A stretch of 64,000 nucleotides of DNA from Symbiopectobacterium purcellii (GCF_019797845.1 NZ_CP081864.1:620001-684000); one strand, 5' to 3'. Positions 37,227-48,755 are shown, counted from the first letter of the stretch. The notes: generated by a model not told the origin, from the sequence alone. Program-made: numbers and translations.

Positions 37227-37478
37227 TGCGCGCTAGCCTGAGGCTATCGATGGTGGTGTGTACTGTTTATTTTTAATACAGATGAAATCAGTGCGGGAAG
37301 CGGGTACAATGCCGCTCCCTTGCGAGGCTGGTTCTGTTACGTTCCGTTTTTTTGCATGATGCGCGGCGGTTATTTACGCGTCATGCCATGAAAGCATCAC
37401 GCCAAAGAGAACCGACAATGTCCTGATGCATGGCGTCTGATGATAGGTAATCTCTAAAGGTTGTTGCGGAGAGAGTGA

Positions 37479-38651
<1,173 letters not shown>

Positions 38652-38662
38652 TTCTCATGCGA

Positions 38663-38688
38663 AGATCCTCCGCTGACGGAGGATCTTG
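38663..38688 (+). terminator. Perfect 11-bp hairpin after obgE
   Basis: AAGATCCTCCG, CTGA loop, CGGAGGATCTT, then TGATTACG. It lacks a strong T run; together with the next hairpin it probably ends obgE transcripts or protects their 3' ends. Confidence 0.5.
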
Positions 38689-38703
38689 ATTACGCTACCC
38701 TTG

Positions 38704-38734
38704 GCACGATCCCTTTTTGGGATCGTGCTTTTTT
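38704..38734. terminator. Terminator between convergent obgE and dacB
   Basis: GCACGATCCC, TTTTT loop, GGGATCGTGC and six T on the plus strand. It ends three bases before the dacB stop and serves obgE. With few A residues before it, its use for dacB is doubtful. Confidence 0.85.
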
Positions 38735-38737
38735 ATG

Positions 38738-40186
38738 TTAATTGCTCTGATAAAGATCTTTGTAAAGACGACTTTCAAAGCGCGCCAGCGGCACACGGCG
38801 TGCGCGCTGATCTTCAGGGGGAACCGCATAGCCCGACAGGAATTGCACGAAAGCCATGCGCTGGCCACTGGCCGTAGTGATAAAGCCTGCAAGGTTATAC
38901 ACCCCTTGCAACGCACCGGTTTTGGCGGAAACCTTGCCGTTAACGCCGGCTTCATGCAGTCCGGCACGGTACTGTAAGGTACCGTTGTAACCAGCCAATG
39001 GCAGCATCTCAATGAATTTCAATTCGTTATCGTGCTGAGCGATGTATTGCAGCGCCTGCATCATGGTGGCGGGTGAAATCAGGTTGTGGCGCGACAGGCC
39101 AGATCCGTCAACCACAATGCTGTTGTCCAGATTGACGCCCGCTTTCTGCCGTAGAATCTGACGCACCGCGTCGGCTCCGGCACGCCAGGTGCCTGGCACG
39201 CTGAAGCGTTCATGCCCGATGGTGCGAAAAACCGTGTCTGCAATCATGTTGTCGGATTTTTTCAGCATGATGGTGAGCAGGTCATGCAGCGGTGCGGATT
39301 GCGTCTGAGCCAGCACGGTGCCCGCAGGGCTTGTCAGCGTTTGGCGACGTAAGCTGCCCGTGATACGGATATCCGCTTGTAACAGCTCATCTTTAACGAT
39401 GGCACCGGCGTAGCTGGCACCATCCTGAATAGCGAAAGCCAGCGGTAACGGTTCGGCGCGTTGCATCAGACAGCCGGTCAGTGTGAAACGGTTTAATTCG
39501 CCCGGAACCACGTCCAGTTCGCAATATTGCACATCAGATGAGCCTTTGGCTAGCGTGCGCACTTCGCTGAACATCTGGACAGGGTAGTAGGAGGCAACGC
39601 GAATAAACGCGTTGTCACCCGCTTTAGGCGCGCTGTAGAGGGAGACGGAAAAGCAGTTGCGATCGACAATGGCAGCGCCCGGCGGTGCGCTAAAGCACTG
39701 TGTCATATCGTTCCACGGCCAGCCCGGTGCTTTGTCATGGCTGGCGAACACCGAGGTATCGATGATCACATCACCAGCGATGCTTTGTACGCCGCGTTTT
39801 TTCAATTCGGCGACCATATTACGGATCTGCTGGCGCTTCAGTGTCGGGTCGCCGCTGAAGCGTACCACCAAATTACCGTTCAATTTTCCAGCATTCACTG
39901 CACCATGGCTTTCCAGCGTGGTGACGAAACGGTAATCTGGACCTAGCTGTAGCAAAGCGGCTAACGCCGTCAACACTTTCTGTGTACTGGCGGGTAATGC
40001 CATTTGTTCACTGTTGTAAGCCACTGCCGGACTGCTGGCGCCTATTTTTTGTGCCAAAAACGCCAAATTAGCGCCATCCGGCAGGTATTGAATGTGATCG
40101 TTAATGCTTGCTGCGTGAGCCGATAATACAGAGCTCTGTAGCACAACTGCGCAGGCAAGTCCGGAAAAAGTCGATAAAAAACGCAT
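38738..40186 (-). CDS. dacB: D-alanyl-D-alanine carboxypeptidase/endopeptidase PBP4
   Basis: 482 residues with a signal peptide (cleavage after SAHA). The penicillin-binding motifs are SxxK in PASTQKVLTAL, SxN in KKSDNMIAD and KTG in VSAKTGALQG. A large inserted region between SxxK and SxN is as in E. coli PBP4. It cleaves peptidoglycan cross-links in the periplasm. Divergent from greA. Confidence 0.97.
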   Translation of the reverse strand: MRFLSTFSGLACAVVLQSSVLSAHAASINDHIQYLPDGANLAFLAQKIGASSPAVAYNSEQMALPASTQKVLTALAALLQLGPDYRFVTTLESHGAVNAGKLNGNLVVRFSGDPTLKRQQIRNMVAELKKRGVQSIAGDVIIDTSVFASHDKAPGWPWNDMTQCFSAPPGAAIVDRNCFSVSLYSAPKAGDNAFIRVASYYPVQMFSEVRTLAKGSSDVQYCELDVVPGELNRFTLTGCLMQRAEPLPLAFAIQDGASYAGAIVKDELLQADIRITGSLRRQTLTSPAGTVLAQTQSAPLHDLLTIMLKKSDNMIADTVFRTIGHERFSVPGTWRAGADAVRQILRQKAGVNLDNSIVVDGSGLSRHNLISPATMMQALQYIAQHDNELKFIEMLPLAGYNGTLQYRAGLHEAGVNGKVSAKTGALQGVYNLAGFITTASGQRMAFVQFLSGYAVPPEDQRARRVPLARFESRLYKDLYQSN

Positions 40187-40302
40187 AATCTCAGCTTACA
40201 ACAGGGTAACGTGGGGTCATACTACGGCGCAATGCGGTCTAAAGTAAACGATGACCCTTATGGAACTCTGGGTTAAAATACGTATCAAAATGCAAAATCG
40301 CT

Positions 40303-40343
40303 CCTGACCTGAAACCTTGTTCCGGGTCAGGTTACTTTTGTTT
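40303..40343 (+). ncRNA. Possible GraL-like attenuator hairpin in the greA leader
   Basis: CCTGACC (40303-40309) pairs with GGTCAGG (40325-40331) and is followed by TTACTTTTGTTT. It lies about 100 bases before greA. In E. coli transcripts from greA promoters mostly end in the leader, yielding the GraL small RNAs; this hairpin sits where such a terminator would. Only the hairpin and T run are seen directly. Confidence 0.45.
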
Positions 40344-40446
40344 ATTGCCAGGGAGCGCTGGCATACCGACCGTCTGTCGCATTGTTTGTTGAAGCGTCAG
40401 GATGACGATAATGAACGTCTTACAAGTTTCTTAGAGGTTTGAAGAT

Positions 40447-40923
40447 ATGAAACAATTTCCGATGACATTGCGTGGTGCAGAAAAACTACGTGAAGAGCTA
40501 GAATTCTTGAAAGGCACTCGCCGTCCGGAAATCATTGCGGCGATTGCTGATGCTCGTGAACACGGTGATTTAAAAGAGAATGCTGAATACCATGCGGCGC
40601 GCGAACAGCAGGGCTTTTGCGAAGGCCGCATTCAGGAAATCGAAGCCAAGTTGTCCAATGCACAAGTGATTGATGTGACAAAAATGCCAGCCAATGGGCG
40701 CGTCATTTTTGGTGCAACAGTGTCCGTGATGAACCTGGACACGGAAGAAGAACAAACCTATCGCATCGTGGGCGATGATGAAGCGGATTTCAAACAAAAC
40801 CTGATTTCTGTCAATTCACCGATTGCCCGCGGGTTGATTGGCAAAGAGCAGGATGATGTCGTGACCATCAGAACGCCCGGTGGTCTGGTCGAATATGAGA
40901 TCCTGAAAGTGGCCTATCTGTAA
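40447..40923 (+). CDS. greA: Transcription elongation factor GreA
   Basis: 158 residues, the E. coli length. The N-terminal coiled coil carries the acidic tip [17 protein letters not shown] that reaches the polymerase active site; the C-terminal FKBP-like domain follows. It stimulates transcript cleavage in backtracked polymerase. Confidence 0.98.
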   Translation: MKQFPMTLRGAEKLREELEFLKGTRRPEIIAAIADAREHGDLKENAEYHAAREQQGFCEGRIQEIEAKLSNAQVIDVTKMPANGRVIFGATVSVMNLDTEEEQTYRIVGDDEADFKQNLISVNSPIARGLIGKEQDDVVTIRTPGGLVEYEILKVAYL

Positions 40924-40961
40924 TTTCGCCGATTAAATCGGCAAATTGTGTAAAGAAAAGC

Positions 40962-40983
40962 AAAAGGCCGCATGCGGCCTTTT
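40962..40983 (+). terminator. Intrinsic terminator of greA
   Basis: AAAAGGCCGC/GCGGCCTTTT palindrome 39 bases after greA. It can also act for convergent yhbY. Confidence 0.85.
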
Positions 40984-41041
40984 CTCTAACGAACAGGCAT
41001 GGCACCTTTTCGTTAAATGTGAAACACAGTGTTATAATTTG

Positions 41042-41335
41042 TTACTTGGGTAACACAATTTTACGTTCTTTCGACGGGCGATACAGCACCAGCGTATGGC
41101 CGATAACCTGAACGTTGCAGGCACCGGTTTCGCGGATAATGGCTTCAACAATCAATACCTTAGTATCCCGATCTTCAGTTGCAATTTTAACTTTGATCAG
41201 CTCATGATGTTCTAGCGATTGTTCAATTTCAGCCAGAACACCTTCGGTAAGGCCATTATTACCCAGCATAACCACCGGTTTGAGTGGGTGAGCCAAGCCT
41301 TTGAGGTGCTGTTTTTGTTTGTTGCTTAGATTCAT
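41042..41335 (-). CDS. yhbY: Ribosome assembly RNA-binding protein YhbY (CRM domain)
   Basis: 97 residues forming one CRM domain (HPLKPVVMLGNNGLTEGVLA, then HHELIKVKIA and ACNVQVIGHTLVLYR). It associates with the pre-50S particle in E. coli. Divergent from rlmE. Confidence 0.95.
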   Translation of the reverse strand: MNLSNKQKQHLKGLAHPLKPVVMLGNNGLTEGVLAEIEQSLEHHELIKVKIATEDRDTKVLIVEAIIRETGACNVQVIGHTLVLYRPSKERKIVLPK

Positions 41336-41523
41336 GTGTCTTTTTTACTTAGGTTGGGATTGAAAACGGGTCATTCTACCGCCATCTCACCATTATAACC
41401 AATTTGGTGACGTTGATGGGCCGATCTTTAGCGGCGTCGGTGTTAAGCAAGACCCGTTGTAAATGACAAGTTGATGGTTAATGGCAAGTGGGTTGTTGTA
41501 CATAACAAAGAGTTGGAAAGCCG

Positions 41524-42153
41524 ATGGCAAATAAAAAGCGTTCTGCAAGCTCCAGTCGCTGGTTGCAGGAACACTTTAGCGATAAATATGTACAGCAGGC
41601 GCAGAAAAAGGGGCTACGCTCTCGCGCTTGGTTTAAACTGGATGAAATACAGCGCACTGACAAACTGTTTAAACCGGGCATGACTGTAGTAGATCTGGGC
41701 GCTGCGCCTGGTGGGTGGTCTCAATACGTGGTGACGCAGATCGGCAATGCGGGCAGGATCATCGCGTGCGATATTTTACCAATGGATCCCATCGTTGGTG
41801 TCGATTTCCTTCAAGGCGATTTTCGTGATGAATTAGTGCTTGGCGCCTTGATGGAGCGGGTAGGGGATAATAAAGTTCAGGTTGTGATGTCAGACATGGC
41901 GCCCAACATGAGCGGGACCCCCGCCGTGGATATTCCAAGAGCCATGTATCTGGTTGAGTTGGCGTTGGAAATGTGTCGGGATGTTCTGGCACCGGGCGGA
42001 AGTTTTCTGGTGAAGGTCTTTCAGGGAGATGGCTTTGATGAATATCTGCGACAAATTCGCTCCCTGTTCACAACAGTGAAGATTCGTAAGCCTGATGCTT
42101 CGCGTGCTCGTTCTCGTGAAGTGTACATTGTAGCGACAGGGCGTAAACTGTAG
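41524..42153 (+). CDS. rlmE: 23S rRNA 2'-O-ribose U2552 methyltransferase
   Basis: 209 residues (RrmJ/FtsJ). The SAM site is [15 protein letters not shown] and the catalytic K-D-K-E set lies in [26 protein letters not shown] and [10 protein letters not shown]. It methylates U2552 in the A loop of 23S rRNA and lies directly before ftsH, as in E. coli. Confidence 0.97.
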   Translation: MANKKRSASSSRWLQEHFSDKYVQQAQKKGLRSRAWFKLDEIQRTDKLFKPGMTVVDLGAAPGGWSQYVVTQIGNAGRIIACDILPMDPIVGVDFLQGDFRDELVLGALMERVGDNKVQVVMSDMAPNMSGTPAVDIPRAMYLVELALEMCRDVLAPGGSFLVKVFQGDGFDEYLRQIRSLFTTVKIRKPDASRARSREVYIVATGRKL

Positions 42154-42200
42154 TACCCTAACGCTGTTTTTTAACACAGTTGTAATATGAGGTTAATCCA

Positions 42201-44093
42201 TTGAGTGACATGGCTAAAAACCTGATTCTCTGGCTCGTCATCGCAGTGGTGCTGATGTCCGTATTCCAGAGCTTTGGGCCCAGCGAGTCAAATGGCCGCC
42301 GGGTGGACTATTCTACCTTCTTGACTGAGGTGAATCAGGAGCAGGTCCGTGAAACACGTATTAACGGGCGTGAGATTAACGTTACAAGAAAAGATGGCAA
42401 CCGCTACACCACCTTCATTCCTGTTAACGATCCCAAGCTACTGGATAACCTGCTGACCAAGAATGTGAAAGTGGTTGGTGAACCGCCGGAAGAGCCGAGC
42501 CTGCTGGCATCGATCTTCATCTCCTGGTTCCCGATGCTGTTGCTGATTGGCGTCTGGATTTTCTTCATGCGTCAGATGCAAGGCGGTGGCGGTAAAGGCG
42601 CCATGTCCTTTGGCAAAAGCAAAGCGCGCATGCTGACCGAAGATCAAATTAAAACCACGTTTGCTGACGTCGCTGGCTGTGATGAAGCCAAAGAAGAAGT
42701 GAGCGAACTGGTGGAATACCTGCGCGAGCCCAGCCGCTTCCAGAAACTGGGCGGTAAAATTCCGAAAGGCATCCTGATGGTAGGGCCGCCGGGAACGGGT
42801 AAGACCCTGCTTGCCAAGGCAATTGCCGGCGAAGCGAAGGTGCCATTCTTCACCATTTCCGGTTCTGACTTTGTTGAAATGTTCGTGGGTGTTGGTGCAT
42901 CTCGTGTGCGTGACATGTTCGAGCAGGCGAAGAAAGCAGCGCCTTGTATCATCTTCATCGATGAGATCGATGCCGTGGGCCGCCAACGTGGTGCCGGTCT
43001 GGGCGGTGGTCATGATGAACGTGAACAAACCCTGAACCAGATGCTGGTTGAGATGGATGGTTTTGAAGGCAACGAAGGCATTATCGTGATTGCTGCAACC
43101 AACCGTCCTGACGTACTTGACCCTGCATTGTTGCGTCCGGGCCGTTTTGACCGTCAGGTGGTGGTTGGCCTGCCGGACGTTCGTGGTCGTGAGCAGATTC
43201 TGAAAGTGCACATGCGTCGCGTTCCCTTGGCGACGGATATGGATGCCTCGGTGATTGCGCGCGGTACGCCAGGCTTCTCCGGTGCCGATTTGGCAAACCT
43301 GGTGAACGAGGCGGCACTGTTCGCTGCACGCGGTAACAAACGCGTGGTCTCCATGGTGGAGTTTGAGAAAGCCAAAGACAAGATCATGATGGGGGCAGAA
43401 CGCCGCTCTATGGTCATGACGGAAGCGCAGAAAGAGTCTACCGCTTATCATGAGGCGGGCCATGCGATTATTGGTCGTCTGGTGCCGGAGCACGATCCGG
43501 TGCACAAGGTCACCATTATCCCGCGCGGTCGTGCACTGGGTGTGACCTTCTTCTTGCCGGAAGGCGACGCGATCAGCGCCAGCCGTCAGAAGCTGGAGAG
43601 CCAAATTTCTACGCTGTACGGCGGTCGTCTGGCGGAAGAGATTATCTATGGCGCAGAAAAAGTATCCACCGGTGCGTCGAACGACATCAAAGTGGCAACT
43701 TCTATTGCGCGTAACATGGTAACGCAGTGGGGCTTCTCAGAAAAACTGGGGCCGTTGCTGTACGCAGAAGAAGATGGCGAAGTGTTCCTGGGCCGTTCAG
43801 TTGCCAAGGCAAAACACATGTCTGACGAAACGGCACGCATTATCGATCAGGAAGTTAAATCACTGGTTGAGCGTAACTACGTGCGGGCGCGTGAGCTGTT
43901 GATGGCGAATATGGATGTGCTGCATTCGATGAAGGATGCGCTGATGAAGTACGAAACTATCGATGCGCCGCAAATTGATGATTTGATGTCACGCCGTGAT
44001 GTGCGTCCGCCTGCGGGATGGGAAAGTGCACCGGTCAGCAACAATGAACCGGGCAACGGTGGCGGTACGCCGACCGCAGCACAGCCAAGCTGA
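42201..44093 (+). CDS. ftsH: ATP-dependent zinc metalloprotease FtsH
   Basis: 630 residues from a TTG start ([20 protein letters not shown]); an ATG three codons in is the usual alternative. Two membrane helices near the N-terminus (about 8-24 and 100-118) flank a periplasmic domain. The AAA module has [12 protein letters not shown] and [10 protein letters not shown]; the zinc site is HEAGH with a downstream acidic ligand. It degrades LpxC, sigma32 and unassembled membrane proteins. Confidence 0.98.
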   Translation: MSDMAKNLILWLVIAVVLMSVFQSFGPSESNGRRVDYSTFLTEVNQEQVRETRINGREINVTRKDGNRYTTFIPVNDPKLLDNLLTKNVKVVGEPPEEPSLLASIFISWFPMLLLIGVWIFFMRQMQGGGGKGAMSFGKSKARMLTEDQIKTTFADVAGCDEAKEEVSELVEYLREPSRFQKLGGKIPKGILMVGPPGTGKTLLAKAIAGEAKVPFFTISGSDFVEMFVGVGASRVRDMFEQAKKAAPCIIFIDEIDAVGRQRGAGLGGGHDEREQTLNQMLVEMDGFEGNEGIIVIAATNRPDVLDPALLRPGRFDRQVVVGLPDVRGREQILKVHMRRVPLATDMDASVIARGTPGFSGADLANLVNEAALFAARGNKRVVSMVEFEKAKDKIMMGAERRSMVMTEAQKESTAYHEAGHAIIGRLVPEHDPVHKVTIIPRGRALGVTFFLPEGDAISASRQKLESQISTLYGGRLAEEIIYGAEKVSTGASNDIKVATSIARNMVTQWGFSEKLGPLLYAEEDGEVFLGRSVAKAKHMSDETARIIDQEVKSLVERNYVRARELLMANMDVLHSMKDALMKYETIDAPQIDDLMSRRDVRPPAGWESAPVSNNEPGNGGGTPTAAQPS

Positions 44094-44128
44094 TAAGCGA
44101 GAAGTGCAGCCTACCGCGTGCACGGTTA

Positions 44129-44255
44129 TATACCCTAAATAATTCGAGTTGCAGGACAGCGGCAAGTGAGTGAATCCCGATGAGCTTACTCAGGTAAGTG
44201 ATTCGGGTGAGCGAACGCAGCCAACATGCCTGCAACTTGAACTATGACGGGTATA
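44129..44255. repeat. ERIC element (127 bp)
   Basis: Ends are TATACCC and GGGTATA, and the whole is an imperfect palindrome. AGGTAAGTGATTCGGGTGAG at the centre-right is the ERIC2 conserved block, and GTGAATCCCGATGAGCTTAC on the left is the other classic ERIC core. Length is exactly that of the E. coli consensus. It lies in the ftsH-folP gap, within transcribed sequence. Confidence 0.88.
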
Positions 44256-44310
44256 GCAGCGTTATGTGATAGTGTTATCCGGTCATAGCGCTGTTGACCC
44301 CCTCTTTTAA

Positions 44311-44333
44311 AACCCCGGCTTGCCGGGGTTTTT
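44311..44333 (+). terminator. Intrinsic terminator of ftsH
   Basis: AACCCCGGC, short loop, GCCGGGGTT and TTT, after the ERIC element and 37 bases before folP. Confidence 0.85.
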
Positions 44334-44369
44334 CTTTATTGATAACCCGGTTGTTAAAGGAAGAAGGTG

Positions 44370-45203
44370 ATGAAACTAGTTGCCCATGATGCCATTTTGG
44401 ATCTCACTCATCCTCAGGTGATGGGGATTCTCAACGTTACGCCGGATTCATTTTCCGACGGTGGCAAATACACCGCCCTCGATGAAGCTATCCGCCATGC
44501 GCAAGAGATGGTCAACGCAGGGGCTACGCTGATTGATATCGGCGGCGAGTCCACGCGCCCCGGCGCGGCGGATGTCAGCGTGCAGGAAGAGCTGGATCGT
44601 GTTATCCCGGTGGTTGAGGCGTTGGCGGCGCGCTTTGATGCCTGGCTCTCGGTTGACACGTCCAAACCCGAGGTGATCAGTGCAGCGGCGCAGGCTGGTG
44701 CCCATCTGATTAACGATATTCGTTCATTGCAGGAACCGGGCGCACTGGAAGCCGCAGCGGCAACCGGGTTACCGATTTGCCTGATGCATATGCAAGGTCA
44801 GCCGAAAACCATGCAGCATAACCCGCATTATGACGATGTGGTGGCCGAGGTAAACGCCTACTTCCAACAGCAGATCGTACGGTGCGCCGAGGCTGGCATT
44901 GAAAAAGAGCGCCTGCTGCTGGATCCCGGGTTCGGTTTCGGTAAGAATTTGTCGCATAATTACCGCCTCCTGGCGCATTTGCCGGAGTTGCATCATTTTG
45001 GTTTACCGCTGCTGGTCGGGATGTCGAGAAAATCCATGGTGGGACAACTGCTCAATGTTCCTCCGCTCCAGCGCGTACATGGTAGCGTCGCCTGCGCAGT
45101 CATTGCTGCCATGCAGGGCGCGCATATTATTCGCGTACACGATGTAAAAGCGACGGTTGACGCGATGCGAGTTGTCGAAGCCACGTTGGCAGAGAAGGAA
45201 TAA
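44370..45203 (+). CDS. folP: Dihydropteroate synthase
   Basis: 277 residues from ATG 44370; a GTG one codon earlier is also possible. Family motifs: MGILNVTPDSFSDGGKY (pterin pyrophosphate site), IDIGGESTRPGA, LLDPGFGFGK and VGMSRKSM. It condenses pterin pyrophosphate with p-aminobenzoate in folate synthesis and is the sulfonamide target. Followed by glmM after 6 bases. Confidence 0.97.
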   Translation: MKLVAHDAILDLTHPQVMGILNVTPDSFSDGGKYTALDEAIRHAQEMVNAGATLIDIGGESTRPGAADVSVQEELDRVIPVVEALAARFDAWLSVDTSKPEVISAAAQAGAHLINDIRSLQEPGALEAAAATGLPICLMHMQGQPKTMQHNPHYDDVVAEVNAYFQQQIVRCAEAGIEKERLLLDPGFGFGKNLSHNYRLLAHLPELHHFGLPLLVGMSRKSMVGQLLNVPPLQRVHGSVACAVIAAMQGAHIIRVHDVKATVDAMRVVEATLAEKE

Positions 45204-45209
45204 TAACGA

Positions 45210-46547
45210 ATGAGTAACCGCAAATATTTTGGTACGGATGGTGTGCGAGGCAAAGTGGGCGAGACGCCCATCACCCCGGATTTTGTGTTAAAACTCGGTT
45301 GGGCTGCCGGTAAGGTGCTGGCGAGCCACGGATCGCGCAAAATCATTATCGGCAAAGATACGCGTATTTCTGGCTATATGCTGGAGTCTGCGTTGGAAGC
45401 TGGGCTTGCCGCCGCCGGGTTATCGGCCTCATTTACTGGCCCGATGCCGACACCTGCCGTGGCGTATCTGACGCGCGCTTTCCGTGCTGAAGCGGGCATT
45501 GTTATCTCTGCATCACACAACCCCTACTACGATAATGGCATCAAGTTTTTCTCTATCGATGGCACAAAACTGCCGGATGAAGTCGAAGAAGCCATCGAAG
45601 CTGAGCTGGATAAACCGCTGACCTGCGTGGAATCGGCTGAATTAGGCAAAGCGAATCGCATTGTGGATGCTGCCGGGCGCTACATTGAGTTTTGTAAAAG
45701 CACGTTCCCGAACGAACTGAGCTTGAGTGGGTTAAAAATCGTGGTGGATTGTGCCAATGGTGCGACCTACCACATTGCTCCGAGCGTGTTGCGTGAGCTG
45801 GGCGCAAAGGTGATTGCCATTGGCTGTGAACCAGACGGCATGAATATCAATGAATCCTGCGGTGCAACAGATGTGCGTCAGCTTCAATCCCGCGTGTTGG
45901 CGGAAAAGGCGGACGTTGGTCTGGCATTTGATGGCGACGGCGATCGCTTGATCATGGTGGATCACGAAGGCAATAAGGTCGATGGCGACCAGATCCTCTA
46001 TATCATTGCCCGTGAAGGGTTGCGTCAAGGGCAACTGCGCGGCGGCGCGGTGGGTACATTGATGAGCAACATGGGTCTGGAACTGGCATTGAAACAACTG
46101 GGGATCCCATTTGCTCGTGCCAAAGTGGGCGATCGCTATGTGCTGGAAAAAATGCAGGAGAAGGGCTGGCGCATCGGCGCAGAGAACTCCGGGCATGTCA
46201 TTCTGCTGGATAAAACCACCACGGGTGATGGCATCATTGCCGGCCTTCAGGTGCTGACGGCGATGGTACGCAACCATATGTCCCTTCACGACCTCTGTAG
46301 CGGCATGAAATTGTTCCCTCAGGTGTTGGTCAACGTACGCTTCACCGGCAGCAGCGATCCGCTGGAAAGCGACGCCGTGAAAAACGTGGTATCAGAGGTG
46401 GAGAAAACGCTGGCGGGACGCGGTCGCGTACTGCTGCGTAAGTCAGGTACCGAGCCTTTGATTCGCGTGATGGTCGAAGGGGAAGATGAGGCACTGGTTA
46501 TCAGTCTTGCCAATCAGATTGCGGATGTCGTGAAGGCTGCGCATTGA
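45210..46547 (+). CDS. glmM: Phosphoglucosamine mutase
   Basis: 445 residues, the E. coli length. The active-site phosphoserine is in [17 protein letters not shown], the metal loop in [12 protein letters not shown], the sugar loop in [10 protein letters not shown] and the phosphate loop in [15 protein letters not shown]. It converts glucosamine-6-phosphate to glucosamine-1-phosphate for UDP-GlcNAc synthesis. Confidence 0.98.
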   Translation: MSNRKYFGTDGVRGKVGETPITPDFVLKLGWAAGKVLASHGSRKIIIGKDTRISGYMLESALEAGLAAAGLSASFTGPMPTPAVAYLTRAFRAEAGIVISASHNPYYDNGIKFFSIDGTKLPDEVEEAIEAELDKPLTCVESAELGKANRIVDAAGRYIEFCKSTFPNELSLSGLKIVVDCANGATYHIAPSVLRELGAKVIAIGCEPDGMNINESCGATDVRQLQSRVLAEKADVGLAFDGDGDRLIMVDHEGNKVDGDQILYIIAREGLRQGQLRGGAVGTLMSNMGLELALKQLGIPFARAKVGDRYVLEKMQEKGWRIGAENSGHVILLDKTTTGDGIIAGLQVLTAMVRNHMSLHDLCSGMKLFPQVLVNVRFTGSSDPLESDAVKNVVSEVEKTLAGRGRVLLRKSGTEPLIRVMVEGEDEALVISLANQIADVVKAAH

Positions 46548-46561
46548 TTTCTCGGGTGTCG

Positions 46562-46593
46562 GGTTGCCTTTTTTACGCCTTGTGAAGGCAACC
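46562..46593 (+). terminator. Hairpin after glmM
   Basis: GGTTGCCTT and AAGGCAACC pair across a 14-base loop, 15 bases after glmM. No T run follows, so the terminator call is weak. Confidence 0.35.
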
Positions 46594-46799
46594 TCAGCAC
46601 CCGTTGATGGCTTTAGCCGTTTTTTTCCGCAATCGCATTGATCTTTCTAAAATACACTTGCGTCGCTCAGTGGGTTTGGTTAGTATTCAGACCCGCTCTA
46701 GCAGGGACTAACGCTGTCCGTTGAGCGAGATGTGTGCGGTTTTCCGCGAGAATTTAGCCTCCTCATCCAGATGATGGGGAAACAGTTACGGGTACTATC

Positions 46800-47135
46800 A
46801 TGTACGAAGCTCTTTTAGTCATTTTCTTGTTGATCGCATTAGGCCTGGTAGGTCTGATCATGCTGCAACAAGGTAAAGGTGCTGATATGGGTGCCTCGTT
46901 CGGAGCTGGAGCATCGGCAACGTTGTTCGGTTCGAGCGGTTCCGGTAACTTTATGACACGTATGACCGCTGTATTGGCGACGTTGTTTTTCGTCCTCAGC
47001 CTGGTCTTAGGGAACATGAGTTCACATCAGAGCAAGGGCGGCAGTGAGTGGGATAATCTGGGCCAGCCAGCTCAGGTTGAACAGCCTGCTACGCCAGCAG
47101 CACCGGCTGCGCCTGCGAGTGACATTCCCAAATAA
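46800..47135 (+). CDS. secG: Protein translocase subunit SecG
   Basis: 111 residues with two membrane helices (about 2-22 and 52-72) and the conserved loop QQGKGADMGASFGAGASATL between them. It assists SecYEG cycling during export. The C-terminal tail is Pro/Ala/Gln-rich. Followed by leuU as in E. coli. The 250 bases upstream contain no supported gene. Confidence 0.97.
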   Translation: MYEALLVIFLLIALGLVGLIMLQQGKGADMGASFGAGASATLFGSSGSGNFMTRMTAVLATLFFVLSLVLGNMSSHQSKGGSEWDNLGQPAQVEQPATPAAPAAPASDIPK

Positions 47136-47151
47136 GTAACAGATTTCGGAT

Positions 47152-47238
47152 GCCGAGGTGGTGGAATTGGTAGACACGCTACCTTGAGGTGGTAGTGCCC
47201 GATTGGGCTTACGGGTTCAAGTCCCGTCCTCGGTACCA
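47152..47238 (+). tRNA. leuU: tRNA-Leu (GAG anticodon)
   Basis: An 87-nt tRNA with a long variable arm (TGCCCGATTGGGCTTACG) and encoded CCA. The anticodon stem and loop CTACCTTGAGGTGGTAG give GAG. Matches E. coli leuU in place (after secG) and sequence pattern. It marks the left border of the accessory island, although no repeat of its 3' end was found further on. Confidence 0.95.
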
Positions 47239-47246
47239 ATAATAAG

Positions 47247-47273
47247 AAAAGACGTCGATTGACGTCTTTTTTT
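47247..47273 (+). terminator. Intrinsic terminator of leuU
   Basis: AAAAGACGTC, GATT loop, GACGTCTTTT and more T, 9 bases after the tRNA. The next 250 bases to 47525 show no supported gene. Confidence 0.88.
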
Positions 47274-47525
47274 GTTTTAATTCCTGTATTGAATTGCTCG
47301 CTGTACACTTATCTCTCTGGCCTCGGCCACTATCTTCATTCCTGTACTGACTGCTGTATCAAGCAATGCGTGTTGCATTCATGACTCATCGCTGAAGGGC
47401 GTTCTCTTAAAATTTCATTGTGCTGGTTATGAAATAATCATCGTCACACCTGTTGCCGCTCTATTGGCAATCTACATAGTTGTAAGTCATGAAATGATGA
47501 GTAATTAACGAGAGGTACAAGCGTA

Positions 47526-48755
47526 ATGACGGTAAACAATAGCGGGATCATACAATCAACGCGAGTGAATGGATCAAGGGCCATCAGCATCGGAGACGGT
47601 GGTGTGAATACGCGTACTGAACCCCAAAAAGCGGCACCGAAGGGTAAATGGCAACAGCTCTTATCGGGCATCAGTAACCGTTCTTGCTCCTTTTCTACTA
47701 CGGTAAAAAAGGTATTTGTCGGTATCGGTGACGTTTTCAAAGGCATTACAGCCAAATGGGGAAAGGATGCGTCCACTCCCTCGCGTATGCCGATGCAAAA
47801 GGCTTCCGCTAATGATGGGATGGCTTGCAAAATGGACCCGTTGGTAGCAATGGTCTATCATGAGAGAGCGAATATCGTGACGGCAAAAAGCATCTTGAGC
47901 CCGCTGTTTAACGACGGAAAGTCTAATAGTAGTGCTAGCAGTATCGACAGCGATGAAAAAATGATTTCTGATTACCTCCTTAAAAATCCAACGAGCCATT
48001 TGTTTAGCAGCGACAATATCCGTTGCCAGGGCGATTACATCTATTTCAACAAGCCTATTTCACTGGTTCGACAGGGTAACGATCTCTTATTTATCACCAA
48101 TCCTATGGAAGGACGGGCGATCTCCAAGGTGAAGATTGATACGCGTCCTGGAACGAATGGGGAGTTCCGTGGTGAAACCGCCATGAAAGTTTTGCAAGAC
48201 AAAACGCTAACATTCACGAGTCTGGCCGATCTATGCCAAAAAATGACCGCGAATCCGCAACGCAATATCAGCGCGATGATGACAGGTAATACACTTAAAA
48301 CCTTTTTCAATGGTGATAAAGCACAGGCAAAAATACTCCTATCCGGTGAGCACGCTGAGCGCTTCAAGGCATTCGTTTCTGTCGATGCTTACGGGCATTA
48401 CGTCTCGAAATATCCCGTCAGCGATCTGACGCGACCGACGACATGGCCTGGCAATGAAAGAGATAGCACGCCGAACGTATCGGACGCCCCCGCCGTGCAG
48501 CGCCCTGCGTCCTCCCGTGCTGCCTTGAATAACCTGTCGGCTACACGCCGCACTATCAGCCCTTGGCCGGGACATCTATCGGCAATGACTAAGCGTTTTG
48601 AGGCGCAGTCGTCTATTACTGACAATGCTTCGGTTCAGCACGATTCACCAAATCGCAAGCGGGTGATATCGCCTGCGATTCAGGCTCTGCAAGATAAATT
48701 GGCGGTGAATATTAACCAGAACAAACCGCTAGGTGGCGGTATTCGCCAACGCTAG
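47526..48755 (+). CDS. Unrecognised 409-residue protein, possible secreted effector
   Basis: I do not recognise this protein. The start has AGAGG 11 bases upstream. There is no signal peptide or membrane helix. The first 60 residues are rich in Ser, Asn, Thr and Gly (MTVNNSGIIQSTRVNGSRAI), and the last 90 are Ser/Pro/Arg-rich and probably disordered. The centre (about 140-290: ISDYLLKNPTSHLFS, ISLVRQGNDLLFITNP, KTLTFTSLADLCQKM) looks like one compact domain. This layout resembles type III secretion effectors, but no hrp box or chaperone gene is visible. Stands alone between leuU and the TpsB gene. Confidence 0.55.
   Translation: MTVNNSGIIQSTRVNGSRAISIGDGGVNTRTEPQKAAPKGKWQQLLSGISNRSCSFSTTVKKVFVGIGDVFKGITAKWGKDASTPSRMPMQKASANDGMACKMDPLVAMVYHERANIVTAKSILSPLFNDGKSNSSASSIDSDEKMISDYLLKNPTSHLFSSDNIRCQGDYIYFNKPISLVRQGNDLLFITNPMEGRAISKVKIDTRPGTNGEFRGETAMKVLQDKTLTFTSLADLCQKMTANPQRNISAMMTGNTLKTFFNGDKAQAKILLSGEHAERFKAFVSVDAYGHYVSKYPVSDLTRPTTWPGNERDSTPNVSDAPAVQRPASSRAALNNLSATRRTISPWPGHLSAMTKRFEAQSSITDNASVQHDSPNRKRVISPAIQALQDKLAVNINQNKPLGGGIRQR

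Noticed and set aside
42438..43604. 388-codon frame antisense to ftsH
   Set aside because: Shadow frame of ftsH codon usage; no ribosome binding site or recognisable domain.
47152..47238. leuU as integration site of the adhesin island
   Set aside because: No repeat of the tRNA 3' end and no integrase were found up to metY.
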